Of a DNA stretch of 64,000 bases, positions 19,002 through 27,708 are shown piece by piece. The DNA comes from Gemmatimonadota bacterium (lineage in GTDB: Bacteria; Gemmatimonadota; Gemmatimonadetes; Longimicrobiales; Gaopeijiaceae). The first letter of the stretch is position 1; each line of letters begins with the position of its first letter. A program made the position numbers and the translations under genes. The stretch is taken from assembly GCA_009838975.1 (NCBI GenBank), contig VXQO01000113.1:1-64000 (forward strand), written 5' to 3'. Below the pieces are notes generated by a model. The model was not told the origin of the DNA, ran no database searches, and saw only the letters and a list, made by a program, of their open reading frames with translations.

Positions 19002-20300
19002 TCAGGCCACCCTGTCCCACGGTACGGCCAGCACTCCATCGGTCAGCCAGTAGGTCTCCCGGCCCGCGTAGATCACAACGCCGGCCGGGGCCTCGTCGCG
19101 GTAGTCGCGCATGAAGGTCTTCAGGTGCCGGGCATCGGACACGCGGAGCCTGGGCCGGCCTTTCACCTCCACCGGGATGAGCCTGCCGGGCGTCTCGATC
19201 ACCAGGTCGACTTCGGCCCCCTTGCTGGTTCGCCAGAAGAGCACCTCGGGCCGCGGAGTCCTTGTTTCGCGCCAGGCGAACAGGTCGTTGACCAGCAGGT
19301 TCTCGAAGTGGGCCCCCTTCGGCTCGCCGCCGGCCAGGTGGAGAGCCAGCCCCGTGTCGCTCCAGTAGATCCTGGGGCTCTTCACCATTCGCTTCGTGCG
19401 GTTGACCGCGTACGGCTCGACCCTGACCAGCTGGTACGATGTGTTCAGGAGATGGACGTACCTGAGCGCCGTGGTCGGCGGCAATCCGGCGTCCCTTGCC
19501 AGATCCGCCTGGTTCAGCAGGCCCCCGACGCGGAGTGCGGTCGCCCGAATCAGTCGCTGGAAGCCAACAAGGTTGTCTATCGCCGCCAGCTGCTGCAGGT
19601 CGCGCTCGAGGTACGTCCGCAGATATCCCTCGAACCATGCGGCGCGGTTGGCGTCGGAGCGAAGCGACAGCGCCGGGATCGGATATCCGCCGCGGCGGGC
19701 CAGACCCATCCATGGCAGCCGGTCGCACGGCAGGCCGTCTTCCAGGGCGCTCGGCCAATCGGCCGCCGGGAGATCGACGAAGACATCCCAGCTGCCCGTC
19801 GCGCCCGCCCCGACCGCCTCGCGCCGCGTCATCGGCCAGAGCGTCACGTAGGCCGCTCGGCCCGCAAGCGTCTCGGAGACGCCCTTCATGAGGCTCAGGT
19901 TGGCGGATCCCGTGAGGAGGAATCGTCCCGGCTCGCGGCTCGCATCGACGACCCGCTTGACGGCCAGCAACAGGTCCGGTGCCCGCTGGACCTCGTCGAG
20001 CGTGATGCGTCGGCCGCGGACGAGCAGCTGATCGGGGGCGCGGAGCGCCTGGTCCAGGACATCGTAGTCGTCGAGGGTCAGGTACTTGCGGCCGTCGCCG
20101 CCGATCTCCCTGACCAACGTGGTCTTGCCGGTCTGGCGCGCGCCGATCACCACCACAACGGGGAAGGTTGCCAGTAGGGACTGCAAGCCGGCCTCGATGG
20201 CTCGTGGGCGGTATTGTAAACTGTCTTGCACAAATAATCCATGGCATGGGTGATATTCACCCGTACTGTGGTTGATTTGTACCACGGCGGCAAGTGGCAC
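19002..20300 (-). CDS. AAA+ ATPase with DUF4143-type C-terminus
   Basis: Walker A GARQTGKTTLV, TLDEVQRAPDLLLAVK, LLTGSANLSLMK, WRTSKGAEVDLVIE; start codon uncertain. Confidence 0.85.
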   Translation of the reverse strand: MPLAAVVQINHSTGEYHPCHGLFVQDSLQYRPRAIEAGLQSLLATFPVVVVIGARQTGKTTLVREIGGDGRKYLTLDDYDVLDQALRAPDQLLVRGRRITLDEVQRAPDLLLAVKRVVDASREPGRFLLTGSANLSLMKGVSETLAGRAAYVTLWPMTRREAVGAGATGSWDVFVDLPAADWPSALEDGLPCDRLPWMGLARRGGYPIPALSLRSDANRAAWFEGYLRTYLERDLQQLAAIDNLVGFQRLIRATALRVGGLLNQADLARDAGLPPTTALRYVHLLNTSYQLVRVEPYAVNRTKRMVKSPRIYWSDTGLALHLAGGEPKGAHFENLLVNDLFAWRETRTPRPEVLFWRTSKGAEVDLVIETPGRLIPVEVKGRPRLRVSDARHLKTFMRDYRDEAPAGVVIYAGRETYWLTDGVLAVPWDRVA

Positions 20301-20385
20301 CGAGCCGCGACCGGGCCCGCCGCAGCCGCCTCGGGGTCACCGGGACGGCGGCAACCGGACCGCCGCCCCCGCCCCGCCGGTGCGG

Positions 20386-20772
20386 CTATCCAACCCTGGC
20401 CACCACCTCGATCTCGACGTCGACCCCCTTCGGAAGTCCCCCGGCCGCCACCGTCGCGCGTGCCGGCCGATGATCGCCGAAGTGACGGGCGTACACCTCG
20501 TTCATTTCCGCGAACAGTGCCATGTCCGAGAGGAAGACGGTGGTCTTCACGACCGTCTGCAGGCTCCCTCCGGCCGCCGCAAGAACGGCCGCCAGGTTCT
20601 TCAGGACCTGGTCGGCCTGTTCCGCCACCCCGCCGTCCACCAGATCGCCGGTGGCGGGGTCGATGGCGATCTGCCCCGACGCGAATACCCAGCCGTCGGT
20701 GACGATCGCCTGGGAGTAGGGGCCCAGCGCACCCGGTGCGTTGTCAGTGTGAATGGTGGTGAGTTGGGGCAT
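20386..20772 (-). CDS. RidA/YjgF-family reactive intermediate deaminase
   Basis: APGALGPYSQAI, FASGQIAIDPATGDL, VKTTVFLSDMALFAEMNEVYA. Confidence 0.93.
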   Translation of the reverse strand: MPQLTTIHTDNAPGALGPYSQAIVTDGWVFASGQIAIDPATGDLVDGGVAEQADQVLKNLAAVLAAAGGSLQTVVKTTVFLSDMALFAEMNEVYARHFGDHRPARATVAAGGLPKGVDVEIEVVARVG

Positions 20773-20855
20773 GAATCCGTTGTCTCCGTGTGGGGTGTGC
20801 AGGAAGGGTTTCGTCTACGAACGATAGCGGCTGGAGCCGCCTGCTCCGCGGGAGT

Positions 20856-20879
20856 TGCTCATATGCTCATATGCTCATA
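20856..20879. repeat. 8-bp tandem repeat TGCTCATA x3
   Basis: tgctcata tgctcata tgctcata at 20856-20863, 20864-20871, 20872-20879. Confidence 0.9.
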
Positions 20880-21853
20880 CCAGGTCGGGCGGGCAGGAGG
20901 CTGCCGATTTCATCGGGTGTCACGGTCGCAACGCCGACCTTCGCCACGCCGGCGGCGGCCGCGGCGGCGGCCAGTTCCACGGCTTCACGAGGGGTCGCAC
21001 GCGCCCCGAGCGCTACCGCAACCGCAGCGGCAACGGTGTCTCCCGCGCCCGAGACGTCGTAGACCGCGTGGGCCCGGACCCGGATCCGCCTCAGCGTTCC
21101 CGAGGGTGAAGCCAGCGCCATGCCGTCCGCGCCCAGCGTGAGGAGCAGGTGTTCGGCGCCGACGCGCACCCGGGCGGCTTCGATCCACGCCGGGTCGCGC
21201 GGGCGGGCCGGCTCGCCCAGCGCCGCCTCCAGCTCACCGCGGTTCGGCTTGAAGACGGTCGCGCCGGAGAAGGAGAAGAAGTTGCGACGCTTGGGGTCGG
21301 CGACGACGGGGACGCCGAGGCCGGACGCGGCATCGATCGCGTGCCGGATCAGGGGGAGCGACAGCACGCCCTTGTCGTAGTCGGCGAGCACCAGGGCTTG
21401 CGCGCCGGGGAGCCGGGTGCGCAGCCGCGCCGCGAGCTCGGCGCGCGTGGCCGACGAGATGGGCGCGGTGTGCTCCCGGTCGACCCGCACGACCTGCTGG
21501 CCACGCGCGAGGACCCTGGTCTTGACGGTTGTCTCGCGGCTCTCGGCACGCACGAAATGACAGCCTCCGCCCATTTCGGCGAGGACGCGCTCGACCGCGC
21601 GGCCCGCGTCGTCCTTCCCCACCACCCCCAGCACATCGCATCGGGCGCCAAGCGAGAGGACGTTCGCGGCCACGTTCGCCGCGCCTCCGACGGCGTCCCA
21701 CTCGCGATCCACGCGCACCACGGGTACCGGTGCCTCCGGGGAGACGCGGTCCGCGGGGCCGGTCACGTAGCGGTCGAGCATGGCATCGCCCAGCACCACC
21801 ACGCGCCGCCTCGGGAACGCGGCCGCGATTTCGGCGAAGCGGGTCCGGTCCAT
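20867..21853 (-). CDS. PfkB-family kinase, RfaE domain I / D-glycero-beta-D-manno-heptose-7-phosphate kinase type
   Basis: VVVLGDAMLDRYVTGPADRVSPEAPVPVVRV...GGAANVAANVLSLGA and YDVSGAGDTVAAA; start set at MDRTRFAEIA, overlapping the upstream stop. Confidence 0.82.
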   Translation of the reverse strand: MDRTRFAEIAAAFPRRRVVVLGDAMLDRYVTGPADRVSPEAPVPVVRVDREWDAVGGAANVAANVLSLGARCDVLGVVGKDDAGRAVERVLAEMGGGCHFVRAESRETTVKTRVLARGQQVVRVDREHTAPISSATRAELAARLRTRLPGAQALVLADYDKGVLSLPLIRHAIDAASGLGVPVVADPKRRNFFSFSGATVFKPNRGELEAALGEPARPRDPAWIEAARVRVGAEHLLLTLGADGMALASPSGTLRRIRVRAHAVYDVSGAGDTVAAAVAVALGARATPREAVELAAAAAAAGVAKVGVATVTPDEIGSLLPARPGMSI

Positions 21854-22956
21854 CAGGCCCGCGCGCTCCTGCCCCGCGCTTCGAGTGCGATTCGCCGCAG
21901 GGGTCCGCCCTCGCGCTCGAATCCCCACAGGTGGTCCTGCAGGTTGACGGACACGCAGACGTGGTTGGGCAGGATGCGGACGCGGTCGCCGACCGACGGG
22001 CGCCAGTCGGTGCGCGTGAGGTCGAGCATGCCGTGTTCCTCGTTGACGGCCTTGACGGTGACGTCCGGGCGGCCCAGCAGCACGCCGAGGCCGGAGGCGT
22101 CCGGGCCCAGGATTTCCCTGGAGATGGCCTTGGAGCCGGCGTCCACGACCGCCTGGCCAGGCACGGCGACGCTGATCACGGTGGCCAGCACCGAGTATGC
22201 GATGTCGTCGGACGCCGCCGCCCCCATGCCGACGATGTCGCGGTCGTTGTAGATGCAGGTGCCGGGGCGGACTTCGGTGAGCCCGGGGACGAGGTGCGAA
22301 TCCCACATGGTCGGTGTCGAGCCGCCGGAGACGATGCGGGCCGGGTGGCCGGCCTGTTCGAGCGCGGCGAGGAAGGTGTGGAGGCGGTCGGCCAGGCGGG
22401 CCAGGGCTTCCGGCTGTTCGCTCCGTGGCACGCGGATGCCGGGGTAGAACATGAGGCCGTCGAAACGTCCGCCGGGGAGCGAATCGGCGGCTTCCGCGAG
22501 CCGGATCGCGTCTTCGACCTCGACCACGCCCGTGCGCCCCGCCCCGGCATCGAATTCGACCAGGATTCCGAAGGTGCGTCCGGTGGCTGCCCCGGCCTTG
22601 CAGAGAGGTCGCAGGACTTCGATGGAATCGAGGCCGACCTTGATGTCGGCGGCGGCGGGCAACGCGCAGAGCCGCGCGATCTTGGAAGGGTGCGCGGGCG
22701 GGTGTGCGAGCAGGAGGTCGCCGGTCGCGTGGGCCATGACCTCGGCCTCGTGGGGCGTGGCGACGGTGAGCCCGACCGCCCCGCACTCGATCTGCAGCCG
22801 CGCCATCTCCAGCGACTTGTGCGTCTTGACGTGGGGCCGCCACGCGATCCCGTGCCGGCGGCAATAGGCCGCGGCCCGTTCCACGTTGCGGCGCGCCCTG
22901 GCGAGGTGGACGACGCCGACCGGAGTCTCGGCGGCGTGCAGTCCGGCCAGGGTCAT
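21853..22956 (-). CDS. D-threonine-aldolase-like / alanine-racemase-fold PLP enzyme
   Basis: RPHVKTHKSLEMARLQIECGAVGLTVATPHEAEVM, VSGGSTPTMWD, PNHVCVSVNL; start set at MTLAGLHAAE. Confidence 0.85.
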   Translation of the reverse strand: MTLAGLHAAETPVGVVHLARARRNVERAAAYCRRHGIAWRPHVKTHKSLEMARLQIECGAVGLTVATPHEAEVMAHATGDLLLAHPPAHPSKIARLCALPAAADIKVGLDSIEVLRPLCKAGAATGRTFGILVEFDAGAGRTGVVEVEDAIRLAEAADSLPGGRFDGLMFYPGIRVPRSEQPEALARLADRLHTFLAALEQAGHPARIVSGGSTPTMWDSHLVPGLTEVRPGTCIYNDRDIVGMGAAASDDIAYSVLATVISVAVPGQAVVDAGSKAISREILGPDASGLGVLLGRPDVTVKAVNEEHGMLDLTRTDWRPSVGDRVRILPNHVCVSVNLQDHLWGFEREGGPLRRIALEARGRSARA

Positions 22957-24296
22957 CCGGGCAGCTGCCACAGCGCCAGATCGAAGGTGGCAGTGCGCAC
23001 GCGTCCTTCTCCGTGCGGGTCGGTCCAGGCCAGCATCAACCGGTCGTCGCCGAGGCGCGCAATCCGCGGGAATCCCGAGGCGCGCGCGGCGTCGGTGTCC
23101 GCCATCGTCACGGGGTGGCTCATGGCGCCGTCCGTGGTGACCCTGCGGCTCATGATGGCGGCGCCCTGGCCGCTCCCGGCGCCTTCCGCCAGCCATGTCA
23201 CGAGCGCGGAGCCGTCGTCGAGCAGGGTGACGTCGACCCGGCCGAGCGCTTGTCCGGGGTCCAGCCGCATCGGGGGCCCGAAGCTCGCCGCGCCGTCCGA
23301 TGAGAAGGCGACGTTCACACGGGGTTTGTTGTCCGGGGCCGTGAACCATGCGATGGCGACGTCGGCGCCCTGCGCGGCCATCGCGGGACCGTTGACCGGG
23401 CAGCCGCCGAAGACCCAGCCGTCGTCGTGGACGGCCTGGCTCGGGGTCCAGGCCCCCTCAACCAGGCGGCTCACGTGGACGTCCCGGATCTCACCTTTGG
23501 CGCGGTCGCGATAGGCCAGCACGGGGACGCCGTCCGCGACCGCCGCGGCGGTCTGGCAGCACTCGCAGGTCATGGGGTCCACGATTGTCTCGAGGCCGGG
23601 TGGCGTGGCCGTGTGTGCGTTGCCGCCGGGGGGTGGTGCGCCGGGTCGCGTGGCGAGTGCGACCATGCGTGCGCGGAGCGACATGGGGCCGAAGGGCTCG
23701 ACCATCTCCCGCCCGTCCAGCCAGGCCGCCCAGACCTCGTCGCCACGTGGGAAGAACGACACGAACCCGTGTTCGGTGGGTGTTCCGTCCTCGTGTGGGG
23801 TTAGGGCGCGGGACCAGGTCGCGCCGCGGTCGTCCGACCAGGCCACGCGGACGCCGTAGTCGTACGTCCCCTGCCGCCCGCGCCACAGCCAGTGTGCGAA
23901 GAGGCGGTCGCCGAAGACCCTGACCGAGGGAAAATCGGCCCAGTTGACGAAGAACGCGTCGCCCTCGGCGACGGTCCTCGCGGGACCCCACTCGCCGTTC
24001 TGCGGGTCATGGAACGACACCACCACGCGGTGTCCCGCAGGCGACGGCTCGGTCCAGCTCATCCAGACGCCGTCGCCCGCCGGCTCCAGGAACGGCTGTC
24101 CCGAACCCGGGGCGGCCGGGCTGTCGAGTTCGACCGCGGGCAGAAGGCCCGGTGACTCTGCCGCCGCGGAGGCACCTGCCGTTCCCGGTGCTCCCCCGGC
24201 GTCTCCCGTGCACCCTGCGGCCGCAAGTGCGGCGACAGCCAGGGGCGACCAGTGCAATGACGGCGAGCGGGCTGCGTTTCCGGCTGCTGTGGTCAT
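22953..24296 (-). CDS. secreted BNR/sialidase-like beta-propeller lipoprotein
   Basis: LAVAALAAAGC lipobox; WSDDRGATWSRALTPHEDG and FSSDGAASFG propeller motifs. Confidence 0.78.
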   Translation of the reverse strand: MTTAAGNAARSPSLHWSPLAVAALAAAGCTGDAGGAPGTAGASAAAESPGLLPAVELDSPAAPGSGQPFLEPAGDGVWMSWTEPSPAGHRVVVSFHDPQNGEWGPARTVAEGDAFFVNWADFPSVRVFGDRLFAHWLWRGRQGTYDYGVRVAWSDDRGATWSRALTPHEDGTPTEHGFVSFFPRGDEVWAAWLDGREMVEPFGPMSLRARMVALATRPGAPPPGGNAHTATPPGLETIVDPMTCECCQTAAAVADGVPVLAYRDRAKGEIRDVHVSRLVEGAWTPSQAVHDDGWVFGGCPVNGPAMAAQGADVAIAWFTAPDNKPRVNVAFSSDGAASFGPPMRLDPGQALGRVDVTLLDDGSALVTWLAEGAGSGQGAAIMSRRVTTDGAMSHPVTMADTDAARASGFPRIARLGDDRLMLAWTDPHGEGRVRTATFDLALWQLPG

Positions 24297-24546
24297 GGCG
24301 CTCCCAAGTGTGTATTGTCCAGATAGCCGATTAGGAACATAAGCGCGCGCGTGTGAAGCGCGATGGCACGGCGAGCGGCGCGCTGCGGTAAGGATCCCTT
24401 GCGGGAACGTAGTGTATACCCGTGGCGAGACGGGTCGCGCACTCGGCTTGACCGTGCGCCGGCTAACGGAATCAAGACATAAGGCGGTCATGGCGGTGGG
24501 ACCTCACTCGCTCGCTCGACCGCTCATCAAGGGGAAGAGGTTGGTC

Positions 24547-27500
24547 ATGGCTGCATCGAAACGCACCATCCGGAACCGCGCCACCAGAGTCCTTCTGTCC
24601 GGGGCGGGAGTGATCGCCCTCCTGGCCAGCCTGCCCGCCTCGGGCTCCGCCCAGTACTTCGGGCGCAACAAGGTGCAGTACGATGGATTCGATTTCAAGG
24701 TCCTGAGCACCCAGAACTGGGACATCCACTACTACCCGCAGGCCGAGACCGCGATCGAGGACATCGCACGTCTGGCCGAGCGCTGGTACGAGCGCTTCTC
24801 CCGGGTCTTCCAGCACGACTTCGACACCCCGAAGCCGCTCATCATGTACGCCGACCACCCCGACTTCCAGCAGACCAACACGCTCGCCGGGGCGATCGGC
24901 CAGGGGACCGGGGGCGTGACGGAGTCGCTCAAGAACCGGGTGATCATGCCGCTCAACGCCTCCTACCGGGAGACGGACAGGATCCTGGGGCACGAGCTCG
25001 TCCACGCATTCCAGTACAACATCTCGCAGAGCCGCAGCGGCGGCGGGATCATGCGGCTGGCGGCCATGCCGCTGTGGATCGTGGAAGGGATGGCGGAGTA
25101 CATGTCGATGGGGCGGGAACACCCCCACACGGCCATGTGGCTCCGCGACCACATTCTGCGCGACGACAAGCCCACGCTGAAGGAGATCACCCGCGACCCG
25201 AAGTACTTCGCCTACCGGTTCGGACAGGGGTTCATCTCCTACATCGGCGGCACCTACGGGGACGAGGCGGTGCAGGACCTGTTCCGCACCGCGCTGAGGA
25301 CCGGGTGGGAGGCCGCGATCGGACAGGTCTTCGCGATGCCCGAGGACACGCTCGCGATGGAGTGGTGGGACGCCATCGAGGCGGAATACAGGCCGCTCAT
25401 GGCGGGCAAGAGCGATCCGTACGAGACGGGCGATGTCCTGCTGTGCGTGGAGTGCGGAGGAGGGCGGACCAACGTCGCGCCGTCGCTGAGCCCGGACGGT
25501 CGCTACATCGTCTTCCAGTCCGAGAAGGACCTCTTCTCGATGGACCTGTTCCTGGCCGACGTCATGACCGGTGAGATCCTTCGTCCGCTGCAGCGCAACG
25601 AAACCCCGTACATCGACGGGATCCGCTATATCGACAGCAGCGGCTCCTGGTCGCCCGACAGCCGCAAGCTCGCTTTCGTGATCTTCTCGGGCGGGGACAA
25701 TCAGCTGGCCATTCTCGATGTCCAGAGCGGCCGGATCGAGGATCGCATCGAGATCGAGGGTCTGGGCGCGATCCAGAACCCCGCGTGGTCGCCCGACGGC
25801 CGACGGATCGCCTTCACCGGGCTGAGGGGCGGGATCAGCGACCTGTACCTCTACGACTTCGACGGCGGGACCGTACAGCAGCTGACGAACGACAGGCACG
25901 CCGACCTGCAGGCCGCCTGGTCGCCCGACGGAGGGACGCTGGCCTTCGTCTCCGACCGGGGCGCCGACACCAACTTCGACGAACTGGTCTTCGGCAACTA
26001 CGTGCTCGCGTTCATGAACCTGGATACGCGGGTCGTGGAGCCGCTGACGGTCTTCGACAACGCCAAGCACATCAACCCGATCTTCGACCGGACCGGCGAA
26101 GGCATCTACTTCATCTCGGACCCCGATGGCTTCTCGGACATCTTCCATCTGAACCTGAGCGACGGCGAGATGCGGAGGATCACCCGTGCGGTCACGGGGG
26201 TCAGCGGCATCACGGCGCTCTCGCCGGCGCTGACGTACTCTCCGGCGCAGGACCTGCTGGCCTTTTCCGTCTTCCACGAGCGCGGGTACATCGTGAACAC
26301 GGGCCGGGCCGGCGACATGGCGACACTGGTGGACGTGGTCGCTCACGCCGGGCCGCACCCGGGCCGCCTGCTGCCGCCGGGGTCCCCCAGGATCCGGAGC
26401 CGGGTCGCCGGCTACCTGGCGGACCCCCTCACGGGACTGGTTTCCGACCAGGTGTACACGGGCGACCAGGCCGAGGACTACGATCCTTCGCTGCAGCTCG
26501 ACTACGTCGGGCAGCCTTCGGTCGGAGTCGGTGCCGACACCTACGGCTCGTACGTGGGAGGCAGCACCTACGCGTACTTCAGCGACATGCTGGGCGACCG
26601 GTTCCTCGGTGTGTCGCTGTTGGCGAACGGAACCTTGAAGGACATCGGCGGAGCTGCTTCCTACCTCAACCAGGAGAACCGGTGGAACTGGGGTGTGGGC
26701 ATACAGCACATCCCCTATCTGCAGCGCTTCTTCGGTTTCGGTTTCGACCAGTTCGAGGTCTACAACCAGCGCTTCTTCATAGACGCCGTGCAAGGCATAC
26801 TGTCGTATCCGCTCTCGGCCACCCGTCGGCTGGAGGGAGGCCTGGGCGCGACCAGGTACGGGTTCGACCTCGAGAGAGAGGTGTACTACACGGATGTCTT
26901 CCAGCGCATCGTCGGCTTCGAGCGCTTCCAGGAGGAGTGGAGGGATCCGCTGTACTTCGCTTCCGCTTCCCTGGCGTTCGTCGGCGACAACTCGTACCGC
27001 GCGTGGACCAGCCCGGTCAGGGGTGAGCGCTTCCGGTTCGGGGCCGAGGTGTCCTACGGGACCGTCAACTTCAACACGGTCACCGCCGACTACCGCCGCT
27101 ACTTCAACGGCGGCGGTGCGCTGACGCTCGCCGTGCGGGGCCTGCACCTCGGGCGCTACGGCGACATTCGGGGGCTGGACGAGCAGCAGCTCGGCCCCTA
27201 CTTCATGGGCTTCGAGAACTTCGTCCGCGGATACGACTGGAACTCCTTCGACAGCCGCGAATGCCCCGAGAACACGAGGATCACGATCACCGGCTCCACG
27301 TGTCCGCCCATCGATCGCCTGTACGGGCACCGGCTCGGGGTGTTCAACATCGAATTCCGGCTGCCGTTCACGGGCATCGAGGAGTTCGGGATCATCAACT
27401 TCCCGTACATCCCCGTGGAACTGACCGCCTTCACCGACGTGGGCTTCGCGTGGGACGAGGAGCGGCCCGGTGAGCTGGTGTGGGCCCGCAACACGGCGGA

Positions 27501-27642
27501 CCGGGTCCCTATTGCGAGCAGCGGCTTCTCGGCACGGATGAACCTGTTGGGTTACCTGATCCTGGAAGCCTACTACGCGTACCCGTGGCAGCGTCCGCTG
27601 AAGGGGTGGCACTGGGGCTTCCACGTGGCGCCGGGGTGGTAG
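24547..27642 (+). CDS. multidomain outer-membrane protein: MA-clan metallopeptidase-like + TolB-like propeller + Omp85-like barrel
   Basis: HELVHAFQY with downstream WIVEGMAEYMS; WSPDGRRIAF/WSPDSRKLAF/WSPDGGTLAF PD40 repeats; C-terminal ENFVRGY, FNIEFRLPF and AFTDVGFAW. Confidence 0.8.
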   Translation: MAASKRTIRNRATRVLLSGAGVIALLASLPASGSAQYFGRNKVQYDGFDFKVLSTQNWDIHYYPQAETAIEDIARLAERWYERFSRVFQHDFDTPKPLIMYADHPDFQQTNTLAGAIGQGTGGVTESLKNRVIMPLNASYRETDRILGHELVHAFQYNISQSRSGGGIMRLAAMPLWIVEGMAEYMSMGREHPHTAMWLRDHILRDDKPTLKEITRDPKYFAYRFGQGFISYIGGTYGDEAVQDLFRTALRTGWEAAIGQVFAMPEDTLAMEWWDAIEAEYRPLMAGKSDPYETGDVLLCVECGGGRTNVAPSLSPDGRYIVFQSEKDLFSMDLFLADVMTGEILRPLQRNETPYIDGIRYIDSSGSWSPDSRKLAFVIFSGGDNQLAILDVQSGRIEDRIEIEGLGAIQNPAWSPDGRRIAFTGLRGGISDLYLYDFDGGTVQQLTNDRHADLQAAWSPDGGTLAFVSDRGADTNFDELVFGNYVLAFMNLDTRVVEPLTVFDNAKHINPIFDRTGEGIYFISDPDGFSDIFHLNLSDGEMRRITRAVTGVSGITALSPALTYSPAQDLLAFSVFHERGYIVNTGRAGDMATLVDVVAHAGPHPGRLLPPGSPRIRSRVAGYLADPLTGLVSDQVYTGDQAEDYDPSLQLDYVGQPSVGVGADTYGSYVGGSTYAYFSDMLGDRFLGVSLLANGTLKDIGGAASYLNQENRWNWGVGIQHIPYLQRFFGFGFDQFEVYNQRFFIDAVQGILSYPLSATRRLEGGLGATRYGFDLEREVYYTDVFQRIVGFERFQEEWRDPLYFASASLAFVGDNSYRAWTSPVRGERFRFGAEVSYGTVNFNTVTADYRRYFNGGGALTLAVRGLHLGRYGDIRGLDEQQLGPYFMGFENFVRGYDWNSFDSRECPENTRITITGSTCPPIDRLYGHRLGVFNIEFRLPFTGIEEFGIINFPYIPVELTAFTDVGFAWDEERPGELVWARNTADRVPIASSGFSARMNLLGYLILEAYYAYPWQRPLKGWHWGFHVAPGW

Positions 27643-27660
27643 CACCCTCCCGCCTGTAGC

Positions 27661-27697
27661 GGGTGCGCGGGCTGCGGCAATGCGGGCCCGCGCACCC
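27661..27697. terminator. perfect 12-bp bidirectional hairpin between convergent genes
   Basis: GGGTGCGCGGGC (27661-27672) / GCCCGCGCACCC (27686-27697). Confidence 0.75.
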
Positions 27698-27708
27698 GGG
27701 CCCGGCGG

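Noticed and set aside
24472-27645. 1057-aa minus-strand ORF antisense to the peptidase-propeller-barrel gene
   Set aside because: Composition is Arg/Val/Gly/His-rich with no domain motifs; open because of GC-skewed codon usage on the opposite strand, where motif-bearing protein is clear.
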